Source: Anas platyrhynchos
Lineage: Eukaryota; Chordata; Aves; Anseriformes; Anatidae
Reading direction: 5' to 3'
Length of the DNA: 64,000 bases
NCBI RefSeq assembly: GCF_047663525.1
Contig: NC_092597.1
Coordinates: 22,956,001 to 23,020,000, forward strand
Part shown: in pieces, positions 52,601 to 64,000 of the stretch
Layout of the letters: every line of letters begins with the position of its first letter
Position numbering within the stretch: the first letter of the stretch is position 1
The notes under the pieces: generated by a model
Told to the model about the DNA's origin: nothing
The model's database searches: none
The model's input: the letters and a program-made list of their open reading frames with translations, nothing else
Position numbers and translations under genes: made by a program

Positions 52601-55009
52601 AAAGCTCTGTATTTGCATTTATCATACTGGTTTTGGGAAGCTTTGTAGATGTTATTTAGAAACTCAGCATAACCCTATAGTATCATAATCTATTTTGATG
52701 TGATGTTTGGGCTCCTTATATTACATAGTATATCTCACATTAGCCATTTTTTTTGTGTGTGAAATACTTCCAAAATATTTTGTGTGGGTACCAAATGATG
52801 TTGCGCTTCTTAATAATTTTTTAAATCTATTTATTCTAGGTGACAACAAAAGGATTTGCTCAGTATGAACTTATTAGAGCTGCTGCAATAGAGGACACAA
52901 TTGTAGAATCTGAAAGCAATATATCTATTGACATTACGTGGAATACTGTAGATAAGATTCTGCAGCCACCCCCACTTACTGCAGCTGCCACACTGGTACG
53001 TCAAGGAGCTCAAACTCTTTCCACTGCTTATATCGTGAATAACGTAAAGAATAGAAAATCTGTTTGACTCTTGCCATTTGTGTTTATTATTTATATGATA
53101 TAATCTTTATATAAGCAATACAGTGTGTTCGTAGGCTAAACTGTTAATTATGCTAATCTGTATTTCCCTAATGAAAATCTTAGCACACCTGATTTCTAAA
53201 GCTTGAGTCTGACATAAGTTTCTGGAACTTTCAGAATATTTCACTGGAGTCTGGGGATCCCAGGAGTCCTGTATATCCGCTGTATAGAGAACTGCAGTTT
53301 CTCCTTGTAAGTATAAATGAGAAATTCCAATTTCAGATGTATGTGGAATGGTGACTTTGTGTGTTAATAATTTACTCTTTAAATCTCCATCAGGTGTTTC
53401 AAAGATATCTTTAAGTATTTAGTTCAGAATAAACTTTGAATTCAGTTTCAGGAATCTGGAATACACAGAGCACAAATTGTGAATTGCAAAGCGAGGAAAT
53501 CTGGGAATTTTCAAAATTCATAGTTAGCTGTACAGGGATGTATGATTCTGGGAGAAGTTAACTACATTTTGAAGAAAGACCTATGCAGAACCTTAAACAA
53601 GAACTGTTTTGTGTTTTGTTTTTGATGCTTCTTTTAGACTTTGGCTGAAGGTTTGAAGACAGGTGTGACTGAATGGCCTGAGTCCTTAGAGTCTAAGTCA
53701 GCTTTTGAACTGGTCCAAGGATTTCTGACTGGTAATTTCTGTTTGTTGTGTGGGAAGAGAGGAAGGCCAGATTTCACAGAAGCAAAGGAAATTCCACATA
53801 CTTAATTTTTAAAGTATTAGAATTAGCGATTGTAATTTCTATTCTGAAATAGCCTGCACAGAGCAGTTAAATAGGTTAATCAGTACATCTCTGAAATTTT
53901 CTTTGTCCCAATACCTTGTAAAAAATAAATATATTTTTTTTCTTTATAAAATGAGAACTATGTTTAAAAAACAATTGGACAAGTTTTGGGTGCATCTTTC
54001 AAGTTACTTAACATGCGTACGAGCATTAAAAGTGCAAAATGTCCCAGTGAGTGGTGGTGGAGAACAGTAGTTTGATATCTTGAAATAAAGCACCCAAAAT
54101 TACTGATTTCTTCTGAAAAATGCTATGAAATTCTGCTATCAGAAGTTTAAGATATTAGAAAATGAATCTAAAAAGAAAATCAGATGTAGGAACACACCAA
54201 AAGGTTTTCACATGTGACAGTATATTTTCCAGAAAGTTTTGTATAGAACTTAGAGAAACAGACAAAAACAATCTCTGACAAATAAATTTGGAAGAAAGCC
54301 AGAGACGATTATTAGACCACTGGTTAACCTTTATTTCTTCATCACTGGAATTTAAGGAGTTAATGCTTAGCTACAAGAATGTAGTAAAGATATACAGGAA
54401 AAATGTGTATCTTATAATAAACATATTAAGAAATAATTTTCAGTAGAAAAAAAAATTAAAAATGGATACATTTTGTCTATTAGCCACCCATTAAAGTGCT
54501 TGTTAATTACAGAGTACCAGGGGATTTATGCAGTTGGTTCGACTATATTTTTTTCATAGTGGTGACTTTTATTTTCTCCTCTACTAGATCTAAAGAAACT
54601 GGATGTATATTGTACATCAGGAAATGAGAATGGAACAGAGGTATGTGCAATTTCCTACCAGTTTGTGTCACCTTGTTCCACTGTGAAGTAGTTATTCTGA
54701 GTTTTCATTGTGTCTTGTATATTATTTAGGCATATATGTAGATGCATAGACATAAAGAAATAACGAAAGATCTCTTGCTTTTTTTTTTCTGTTTAAGAAT
54801 AATGGACAAAAAAAATAAAGTTCAAAGTTCCGTAGCTGCCCTCTAATAAGTTCACTATAATTTTTACCTTCAAAAAAACCTTTTTTTTTAATATTAAATG
54901 TTCTACCAGTGTCCGTTAAACATATTTTTGATAAAACTTAGCATTCAGTAGCAGTCTCTGAGGTACTAGAGCTGTACCTTCATGCTTCTTTCCCTTCCCT
55001 TTTAACCAC

Positions 55010-55041
<32 letters not shown>

Positions 55042-58000
55042 CGTGTATATATATACATAAGTGGTTATTTAATCATCTGTGAGTTTAGTATCCTATCACA
55101 AAATATGGTCTATGCTACTTTGCTGGTCTGTGTTCTGGCTGTTTACTGATGCTATGTGCAGCATGCCACTGTAAATTGAAAAAGATCATCTTGAGCTAAG
55201 TGGGTGTTTTTTACAAGGCAGTCTTTACTTGGCTATGATCAAAAAATCTTTCCAACAGTAGGCTTCACTTCCTGGTCTAAACCTAGCAATTATCCAGGGT
55301 GGTAAACCTGAAAAGAATTAATTTTACTTTTCAATAAAAATATACTTCCAAATTATTGTACAGTGCTAGCTTCTATGGAGTACGTTCCCTGGATGAAAGA
55401 GGGGAAAAATCAGTTGCGCGCCCAAATTTAATCTCTGGAGGGGGTTTGAATTTATAAGGCCTTTGAATTTTAGGCATACTTTTTTACTTAAACTCTTTCA
55501 GAATATCAAATCTGACACTGCTGCTGTGGATAGTTCAATGAAATCAATCTTCAGTGAACGAGGAGGCCTGGATTTTGCTGAACAATTATGGTGCAAAATG
55601 AGAAGTAAGTAGATTTTTTTCTTTCTTAACCCCATCCATTGCCCTTTAATTCTTCTCTTCTGTGTACCTGTTATACTGTATTGCTTTCTTGATGAAATGA
55701 ATGTAAATGTCTCTGAGTTTTAAGGGCTGATCAGCTCTTCAGAAAATTTTTACCAACAGGCTTTTTCTAAAAGAGCTAAATTTAGGTATGTAAGATGATG
55801 TACTTTCTTACAACATATGAAGATAAACCAACATCTAGCAGGAGATACTGTATTTATTTATTTTTTGATTGTAAAAGGTACTAAATAAGCAATAGCACGC
55901 ATCAGCTCTAGAAGTGTCTACTTAAATAAAATACTTACAAAATTGTTCTTCTAGATCTAAAGGACTAGCTTTTAAAGTTGATGAAGCTGCACACAAACTT
56001 TATTATCCTTGTAATAGCACTCACAGTGCTTCAGTAAGATACATTTTATTACAATATTTTCAGATTACTAATTGGCTTGTTACACCGTCCAAGAGATTAG
56101 ACCAACTCCTTACTGTTTGTGGGTTTGGTGTACATAACTTTTAAAAATTCCTTTCATTCCTAGTATTGCAGCCACCGTCGTTCCTTAGAGTAACCCCATT
56201 CAAAGTCATAGTATGACAAACTTAACAAAAAGCAATGCAATCTGTCATTTCAGTCATCATTTTTAAAATGAGCAGTTCAGTTTTTCAAGTATGCGTTGGC
56301 CTGTTACTGATCTAACAGCTGAAGGGAAAGCCAGCATTGATAAATAAAATATTGCATCATTTTTCTTAAGGTGTCAGTTCCTATCAGGAGTTGGTAGAGT
56401 GTTTCACATTGATCATAAAATCCCTGGAACATGGTGAAGTACAGCCATGGGTATGTATCTGTATTTCACAATGAATTTTTACCCATTTGAGTTGCTTGAA
56501 GAACATGATTCTTCTCGTTTAGCTGACCCCTATTTCCACGTTACGTTGCTTTTAAGTACTTTTGCATGTTACAGTTTGTTTCCTTGGTGTTGTATTTCTA
56601 GTATTATGAGGTTTTGTACACAGCTACAACATAATAAAACTCTTAAAATTTTTAGATTCACCAAGGGAGTAGCAGTTTGCTGAGTAAATTGATTCAGCAG
56701 TCTTACCATGGCAAGATGAAGGCCGTTTCCCTCAGTGGCATCACTCCAGTTCAAATGCTTCTGGAGATCGGTTTGGATAAGATGAAGAAGGATTACATCA
56801 GCTTTTTCATAGGTAAGCGTATTATCTGCTAACATGATTAGAAATTCAAGGGAAAAGGTTATTCGGTGCAGGATATGGAGATTACCAGGGAGCATGTATA
56901 AAGAAAGGCTGAGAGAGCCAGGGATGCTCAGCCTGAGGAAGAGAAGGCTCCTGCGTCTCTTCGTGACAGCTTTTCAGTACTTAAAAAACTACTTTCACTA
57001 CTTTCAAAACTAAAAATGGGGACATTTAGACTAGGGGTTAGGAGGAAATCCTTCACTCAGGGGGTGGTGAGGCACTGGAACAGGTTGTCCAGGGAAGCTG
57101 TGGATGCCCCATCCTGGAGGTGTTCAAGGCCAGGCTGGATGAGGCCCTGGGCAACCTGATCTAGTGGGTGGCATCCCTGCCTACAGCAGGGGGTTGGAAC
57201 GAGATGACCTTTAAAGTCCCTTCCAACCTGAGCCATTCTGTGAAATAATGAAGTCTGTGGTAACCTTGATCTCACTTCTGGCTGCCATCTGCTGAATGTC
57301 CACTTCCAGTATCCTTGCTATTTGTACTTCCAGTTGTATACATTTTTCCAAACTTAAAAAATGAATATGTTTCAAAATACCTACACTTAGCAAAGCTGTG
57401 TATTTCTTTTTCTAATTGATTTTCTAATTGAAAAAATCTCGAGGTTTTACTTCGAGTAAAATGATATCAGACTTATGTAGCAGGAATGTTTTTTCTTATC
57501 TGTTTTCTGTAGGCAATAAAATAAGATCTTCATGCTCTTTTTGTCTTTTCTTCTGCGGTCTGCAAGAGTTAAAAAGAAATCAGGCAAGGGTGTTTGTAAT
57601 AGCTGTGTTTGTATGGTCTGTAGTAATTAGATATTTTTTTGTACATATTTTATTCGCAAAACAAAAACTAGGTTGAAATGATTTTTGTAAAGTATTTTTT
57701 TTTTCTTGAAAACATTGTGGCTTTGTTTTCAGTATATACAGGTTTCAGTATATACTTTCAGTATATACAGGTTTATTTTTTTCTGAATCTGGGAGGGGTG
57801 TCATGTTTACCACTGGTGTTATCCACTTCCTTTTCCTTCATGTCTTCATTTCTTGATTTCTTCTTTGCTTTGTCACACTGTTTTCTTTCTTTAATTTGCT
57901 TGCTCATTTTTGCTGTGTGTAAATCTGTATGTCTCTAGGAGGCCGATTGTCTCAAAGTATATGCTAGGTTTCTACATTGTGTTTCCATGTTTCTGCAGCT

Positions 58001-60066
58001 CTGGTGGTATGTAAGACAATGCCACTTTGCAGGTTTTTTTCTTGTTTTGAATGAGTAATTGTAAATAAATAACATCTTCAATCTTAGTATCTTAATGACT
58101 GCCGTTTTGTTTTGTTTTTGAAATTCCCTGCTAGATTGCCTGAATGTTGCTTGTATGTCATCTGACAATGTGAGGTAATTTTTTTCCTGTTCACTTTACA
58201 GGCCAGGAACTTGCAACATTAACCTATTTGGTGAGTTTCTTTACTTTTAACTCGTAAAGTACAGCACACGTAGCTGATGGTGGGATGCAGGTCATCTTTC
58301 TGATAAGTAACTGAATTGCAAATCAATAAGGATGGGACAGTATTCTGCAAAAATGTCACTATGTTGTTTCCTGAATTATACATTATTTCCTAGGTATCTG
58401 GTATGAGTTGTTGTCAGGCAGTATAGTTCTGACTTTATTCTGATTGTTGGGCCATTCTTCATATTTTTGCTTTTCAAAAGAAGTGAGAAAATGTTTTTAG
58501 TAAACTGAGAGCATGTTGTGTGTCTGTAGAAATTGAGTGTCTAGTTAAGAGTGGAAACTGTTTGCTGTTCCAGGATTACTTCATTTCCACAACAGTAGAT
58601 CTACAAGAACAAGTTCATCGTGTTCAAAAGCTTCACCATATGCTGGAAATAATGGTCAGCTGTACAGTCTTACTTCAGTTTAAACATGAGAACCTCTTCC
58701 CTTTGACACAGTAATTATTTCATTTTACTTTACTTTTCAATAATACTAGCAAATAAATTCTTAATAATTTGTAAAGAAACTTTCAAAAAAAAAAAAAAGC
58801 AACCCTCCTGATTGAGTGCAGAAGCTGGATCTTACTAACTTTTGGTTTGTGATTAAAATTGATAAAACGAATGAAATTATAAAACCTGAGGATCTAGTTA
58901 ATTTTGGACAAGGCTTATGCCGTGTCACACAAGTATTTCTCCAAAGAACGTTTATAACTAGTTGATTTATATTATTCTAGAACTTGTCTGAAATATTATA
59001 AGGAAAACCCTCTAAATGAGAAGCATGTGTTTCAACTGCCAATCAGGCCAGCTCTCGTCAAGAAGTTCTATGAAAAGTAAGATAATCTTCTGTGTTTTAA
59101 AATTAATCAATAGCATTAAAATTCAGATTGTAAATTCAGATCTGAATACCTAATTAAATTTTAACATTTTTTGATTATTTTGTCAGTGATCACCCAGAAA
59201 TATGGAAGGTGGACATAAGTAGTGGGCACGGCCAAAAGGAGGTTAAAACAACATGGCAAGTTAGTACTAGTCCTCCTGTGGAACATATGATATCAAACAA
59301 TATAGGTAAGGAACATGTATGGTGAAAGGAAATAATGAAAGTAGACATTTTAAAAGAAATTCAGTTTTTATACTGTGTTCAGTGGTCTATACTTTTCCTT
59401 GTTTATATCTTCAGCAAAACTGAAACAGCATTTGCTTTTTTAATAAAAATGTGAGATGGTATCTGTGGCATCTGAAAGATTTTCAGAAAGTTGTGACCTG
59501 CCTTCTTACTTTCGCTGAGTTATGTTTTTAGAGTTAAAATGACAGAAGAGTTCTAAATATGACATGATTGTTCAGTATTCGCCACAGTATCTTACAACTT
59601 TTAAAATCTTTGCCAGTGTATCTGAGGATGGGTTTGAAGAGAAACTTACCTGTTACTGAATGCTGGCCTCTAGCCTGAGATGCAAACAGGCACTAAGGAG
59701 AGAAGGCATGCCTTGCTTCATAAAATCAAACATAGGATAAGTGAAAATGCATAAAGTCAGGGACAAATTTAGAATATAGACTGGTATAGAAATGGTTTGC
59801 CTCTTTGTCTTGGGAGGAGGAGATTTGTTACAGAGTAATGCTTTGGTAAAGCTTTCCTATCTTTCTCAATTTTTGTCATGAAGTGCTTTTGCTAAAATTT
59901 AGCTTCAAGAACTGTTTTCAAAATTACTGCATGAACTAAATACACTGGCTAACCGTTATCTTTCATCTCTGCAGGTCTCTTGTGCGACTCTACAGTTAAT
60001 GGAAGCACTGAAGAAAGAATGTATTTTATTACAATGACTAATTGCAGTCAGGTGCATTTCACATAA
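49615..60066 (+). CDS. ZWILCH: ZWILCH, kinetochore RZZ complex subunit; 18 coding exons
   Basis: Subunit of the ROD-Zwilch-ZW10 complex, which recruits dynein and MAD1-MAD2 to unattached kinetochores for the spindle checkpoint. Exons: 49615-49673, 49826-49877, 50784-50879, 50973-51103, 51828-52024, 52487-52566, 52840-52995, 53235-53306, 53638-53731, 54588-54640, 55502-55604, 56371-56450, 56656-56812, 58202-58230, 58574-58710, 58981-59076, 59187-59305, 59975-60066. The total of 1803 nt encodes 600 residues, against 591 in human. Family-conserved stretches are [69 protein letters not shown] and the C-terminal NCSQVHFT. All phases match. The first exon is poorly conserved. The ATG at 49615 was chosen by position, but an in-frame ATG at 49522 would add 31 residues. 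Intron 13 contains a CR1. Confidence 0.97.
55003..55067. repeat. AT-rich inverted repeat around a TA microsatellite
   Basis: TAACCACT (55003-55010) and AGTGGTTA (55060-55067) are perfect 8-bp inverted arms. They enclose about 49 bp of almost pure TA repeat containing ACGTGTA. Nearly the whole segment can fold on itself. It lies in ZWILCH intron 10. Confidence 0.85.
56895..57248 (+). repeat. CR1 LINE, truncated 3' end in ZWILCH intron 13
   Basis: Plus-strand CR1 3' region: GGCTGAGAGAGCCAGGGATG, then GCCTGAGGAAGAGAAGGCTC, then a GAGGCACTGGAACAGGTTGT segment. It ends with CCTTCCAACCTGAGCCATTC followed by the terminal TGTGAA octamer remnant. About 350 bp, with a small internal expansion near 56980-57010. 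It is less diverged than the two copies in MAP2K1. Confidence 0.93.
57249..58201 (+). other. remainder of ZWILCH intron 13
   Basis: AT-rich with pyrimidine-rich stretches. Three near-identical TTCAGTATATACAGGT-type units lie at about 57727-57773. No gene or RNA feature was recognised. Confidence 0.7.
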
Positions 60067-60322
60067 ATAGCTGTTACTCTCCAGGCAGGCACTGAAAAGG
60101 TACAGTAAAGGGGAAAGTTCAGTATATTTAGCAACATTCTCTGATTTGAAGAACAATACATCTTACTGAGTTATTTGCTTTAGTATGCTCTTGTGACATA
60201 AGCAGCCATAATTCATTTGTACCCGTCTAGTTTGTAAATATTGTGCAGTTATGAATGTACAGTTATGAATGTTACTTTTGAAAATATGGTAGATATTTTG
60301 GTTCACAAATTTACAAACGTTC

Positions 60323-60328
60323 AATAAA
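60323..60328 (+). terminator. ZWILCH: ZWILCH polyadenylation signal
   Basis: AATAAA 257 nt downstream of the TAA stop at 60064-60066, with a GT/T-rich stretch (about 60350-60370) after it as the expected downstream element. Confidence 0.8.
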
Positions 60329-60344
60329 GTTCTACACTTTGGGA

Positions 60345-61145
60345 TTTAAAATTTTATTTTGGTTTTTACAAAACAAGCAATATTGTCACATTTTTCTGGT
60401 ACCAAGTGATATTTCATCATTCCAATATATTTGGAAAGCTGTTCATCAAGGGCCTCATGAACTTCTGACAGCTTGGTTTTCCTCATCCCTGTATTTATAC
60501 TTTGGAGTTATCTTGGATATACTTATTTCTGCTGCTTGTATTCAGTTTTTCTCTTAATGCAGAGTGAATTACTTTAGATGGTGTCATATATGCTTTTACA
60601 TTACTTTCTTCAGAAATACTGAGTATAGCTGATTAAACATAATCACTTAAATGCGTTGGGATTAATTACTGACAGTTACATATGGTCGTGCATTAATAAG
60701 ATACAGTATGTAACCTTTTGGTATTATAACTAAACAATTATATAGTATATGCTGATTAATTTGAGAGGGAAGTATTTGCTTGAAAAACTCTTAAATATTG
60801 ATACGTAAGAATAAGAAAAACCTTATTAATGCATTTAAAAACTGAAGCATCTACCATTTCTCATTTCTCCTCAGAAAAAAAATATATTTTTATTTCTTAC
60901 TCCTTTCTTTAGTATATTGCATCTTAAAAGAATAACTATCAATTTAATAGTTAATGCCTTTGAATAGAAGCTAAGAATGAGTTCCTTTTTGTATATATGG
61001 CTGCTACTGTGTTCAGAATATGTACAGCACTGCTGAAGCTGTATTGAAAGCTAAGTTGGAAACTAGTTTGTTGGTTTGCTTTAGAGGAGTGATTTCAAGC
61101 ACAACACCAAAGACAAATGTAGCCAGTGGCCATAATCTGAAGTAT
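60345..61145. other. intergenic region between convergent ZWILCH and LCTL
   Basis: AT-rich, with no gene or repeat family recognised. A second plus-strand AATAAA at 61260-61265 could serve a longer ZWILCH transcript. Confidence 0.6.
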
Positions 61146-61155
61146 TTTATTTATT
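61146..61155 (-). terminator. LCTL: candidate LCTL polyadenylation signals
   Basis: Two overlapping AATAAA hexamers on the minus strand, about 790 nt after the LCTL stop. An ATTAAA at 61591-61596 would give a shorter 3' UTR. Choosing between them needs transcript data. Confidence 0.4.
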
Positions 61156-61944
61156 TTTTTAATCATGTATTTAACTTGTACCTACTTGAGTGAATTTGTA
61201 GTGGAATATTATATTCTGTAAGTGGCTTCGATTACTTAAGTTACATACTTCTGTGTGCAATAAAATACATTGTTGTATGAGGTAAACCTAGTTCCCTATT
61301 AAAAAAAAATAGATTCTTTAATTTAAATCTGACACAGCAGTTATCTTTGATAAATCACTTCAACTAATTCTATTCCACACCTAAATAGTAAGGCATATAT
61401 TGTCCTAACGTTTAGACATGAAATAAGAATTTAATATTTAAGCAGTGCTATTGGAATACTTATGTCTCCTTCCATTTTACAGTTGTGTTTATCTCATCAA
61501 ATAGCAGCTACGTGATAATTAGAAGTGTGATGATGAACAGATTGAGAACAGAATAGTTTTTAATAAATAAAATATAAACAATAAAATAGTTTTTAATCAC
61601 TTGAAATTTGTAGTGACAAGTTTAGAGTTGCCTTATACTTAGCTAGCTATTGTTCTGGTGAACAAAATATATAATAGTTTCCAAAATAACAAGAAACAAA
61701 ATCTACTTAAAATTTGTAGAAAATTATGCAGAAAAAATATGTGCTTTGGGTTTTCATAAAATTTCGAAATCATTTTGAGAATTAAGTAGAAAAAACCTAG
61801 AAGTAGTGCTATGTGGACAGGTAAAGTAATATTCCTGCACCTTTACAATGGTACAAAAAGAGGCATTTGTGGTAAGATTTAAACAATATAATAAAACAGT
61901 TGCATTGTATTATGCAAGATGAAGATGTGTCCAAGTATGCAATT

Positions 61945-63772
61945 TTAGCTATGATTTTGAAGGAAGAAGAGCAGTAGGACAATACTGATGAGTATGCAGA
62001 GCGTGAAAATTGTAGGAAGAATGATCTCTGTCACCATTTCCATATGAGTAACCAAGGAATCTAAAATTTGAGAAATGAATAATATGTAAGAAACTTCATC
62101 TTCACTCATTGTTAGGCTAGAGATATCCATAAATATTCAAAAAATCCTTAACCTAAAATTATTTTGTCAGATGTTGACATTAGCATAAATAACAAGTAAA
62201 ATAAAACAAACATTTCTGTTGCTCTGTAAAAGCTGGAGCAAATCCATAACATATTTTCATCTTCTGTTTCTAAGGAAAATTTTTTAAGATGTCAGTGCTC
62301 AGTGGGCTGCCAAAGTTCGGCTTACCTTGAATGAGCTTCAGTACATGAACAGTATACTACTGTTCCTTTGATTTTTCAAGGGAAATAATAAACATAATTA
62401 CCTGCATCAAGGAGCTGGTGTGTGATAGAACAAGTGTCCATGGCCTTTTGATGCCAGTTTTCCACCTGAGAAGATTGACACGCAGCAGATCCGTTAGACT
62501 GCAATTTTCTGTCTTATTCACAGCAGCTTCTTCTTGGTCCCTGAACATTTGTCCACTACAATTCACTTTAAAGTATTTTACTCTGTGAATACATGATTTT
62601 CTGAAAGTTTCTACGCATCTTTGTTATTTTTTTTGAATGCATTTTAGTTGTTTAATTAAAAAAAAGAAAAAAGCACATACCATTCCATGTTACTTTCCAG
62701 CTAAGTATCATGTACATGTATCTGTAATTTTTTGCATAGAAACCTGACCAAGTACTGTTAACTTGCAATTCAAAAGTTTTGTCACATAATTTAGTCCAAA
62801 TGGTAATGCCTTTGAAACAGTAATTGAGGCCCTTTCCACTCTGCAAGCATAAGTATATAACACATCCCTAAAGTACAATACCACAGCGTCAAATTTCATG
62901 GGCCATGGTCATGCAAGTTGTTTCATGAAGTTGTGTGATAGTTTCCATACACAGCACACACATGCACACGAAAAAGCGTGATGGACATTACCTCTCTTGG
63001 ATTTGGGAAGCCATTTGCGCTAATAATATTTTTATAGTAGTCAACAGATGCTTTTGGGTATCGTGGTTTGTCCTTGTTTTTGAAATCAACGTGATAAAAT
63101 CCAAATCTTTCAGAGAAACCTTTGTTCCATTCAAACTTATCCAACAGAGACCAGGCAGTATAGCCTCTTACATTAACACCGTCATTTAGAGCTGTAAACA
63201 GAACACAAATTATTCTGTTAAACTTTTTGCCTATGTTTATCTTCCTTAAAATATGGCTCTGTGGGTGTTTTGTTTTATAGCAGAAGGAGAGAGGTGGTGG
63301 GGACAGGGCAGGAGGAAGGGGTGGAGGACAGAAAAATGACAAAGTAGAAAAAAATTTAAATCCTCTGAAAGTGTTTTCTTTAGCTTAAAGGTACGAAGAG
63401 CTCTGTAAGTATGATAATTAGGTGCAATTTCTCCTTTCTACCGAAACTGATGCTCTATTACAGTATTTGACCTCACGTAGGTTATTGTATTTATTAGCAC
63501 GAGTACATTTAGTCAGGTTGTGTGACTTTTGTGAAAGAATTTAGTAGTCTAGTTTGCTGTCCAGTCTAATCTGTGAATATTTATTTCTCTATGATGTAAA
63601 TTATAAGAGTTTTTTAAAAAGTGAAAAACATGCTTTTAAAATTACCTTTTAGTATTTCATTAATATATCCTTTCAGATACTCTATCCGCCATTCATCACA
63701 CAGTTGAGTGCACTGTACCTTTTCTGAAACTCCATTCTCTGTCACATAAATGAGAGGGTTCCCATACTGTGT
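61945..63772 (-). CDS. LCTL: LCTL (lactase-like, gamma-klotho), 3' part: last four coding exons
   Basis: Glycoside hydrolase family 1-like single-pass membrane protein of the klotho group; the human protein has 567 residues. Minus-strand exons are 63646-63772, 62992-63191, 62402-62465 and 61945-62060. They encode the C-terminal ~168 residues in matching phase, and the 5' exons lie beyond the right edge. The first exon shown has VTENG at 63731-63745, the GH1 motif around the nucleophile glutamate, then QLCDEWRIEYLKGYINE. The next carries VRGYTAWSLLDKFEWNKGFS and PRYPKASVDYYKNII, the conserved GH1 C-terminal barrel. The last two carry NWHQKAMDTCSITHQL and HMEMVTEIILPTIFTLCILI, a juxtamembrane region leading into a transmembrane helix, with a short tail ending FLQNHS. 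Nothing is broken in the part seen. Partial at the window edge. Confidence 0.95.
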
Positions 63773-64000
63773 CTGCAAACAGAGCTGTCTTTAAATTGGA
63801 TTGTAGAAATAAAATCACTTTGACAGAACATTAAATTCTTTCTAAAATGCTTTACAACTATTTTTCTAGATCTACTTAGTTATCTTTAATAAGAAGAACG
63901 TGTAACTAGGAATTTAACTTTTAAAATTATTGAATTCTATTGCTCTGAACTGAAATGAAGTTTCTTGGCAAAAAAGAAACTTGCCAGTTTAAGTAGGTGA

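Overview
The window is vertebrate, almost certainly avian and probably galliform (chicken-like). Four kinds of evidence agree: spliced genes with long introns, three CpG islands, truncated CR1 LINE 3' ends as the only recognisable interspersed repeats, and a conserved gene order. That order is MAP2K1 (+), SNAPC5 (-), RPL4 (-), ZWILCH (+), LCTL (-), the same as on human chromosome 15q22; in chicken I expect chromosome 10. I reconstructed every coding exon by hand from splice sites and reading frame. MAP2K1, SNAPC5, RPL4 and ZWILCH are intact from start to stop, and all exon phases close exactly. LCTL is cut by the right edge of the window.

Layout: 1-2.3 kb is upstream flank with one possible minus-strand terminal exon of unknown identity. 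From 2.33 to 2.87 kb is the MAP2K1 CpG-island promoter. MAP2K1 runs from 2.65 to 39.4 kb (11 coding exons, 395 residues) with a 15.4 kb first intron and a 6.8 kb fifth intron. It converges on SNAPC5 (coding 42.28-43.41 kb, 3 exons, 94 residues). RPL4 (44.2-49.2 kb, 10 exons, 391 residues) follows on the same strand as SNAPC5. RPL4 and ZWILCH (49.6-60.3 kb, 18 exons, 600 residues) diverge from one shared CpG island. ZWILCH converges on LCTL (last four coding exons, 61.9-63.8 kb).

The genes are unrelated housekeeping or signalling genes: a MAP kinase kinase, a subunit of the snRNA-promoter factor SNAPc, a 60S ribosomal protein, a kinetochore RZZ subunit and a klotho-family glycosidase-like membrane protein. 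The densest biology is inside RPL4. Its introns carry five box C/D snoRNAs, three of the U18 family and two of the U16 family. One of the U16 genes sits in an intron with textbook U12-type (minor spliceosome) splice signals.

I found no new multi-gene system. The items most worth following up are the U12-type snoRNA-host intron, the second divergent U16 copy, a 174-nt exon-like open segment with both splice sites in MAP2K1 intron 1, and the unassigned minus-strand exon candidate near the left edge. I saw no endogenous retrovirus or other virus-like element.
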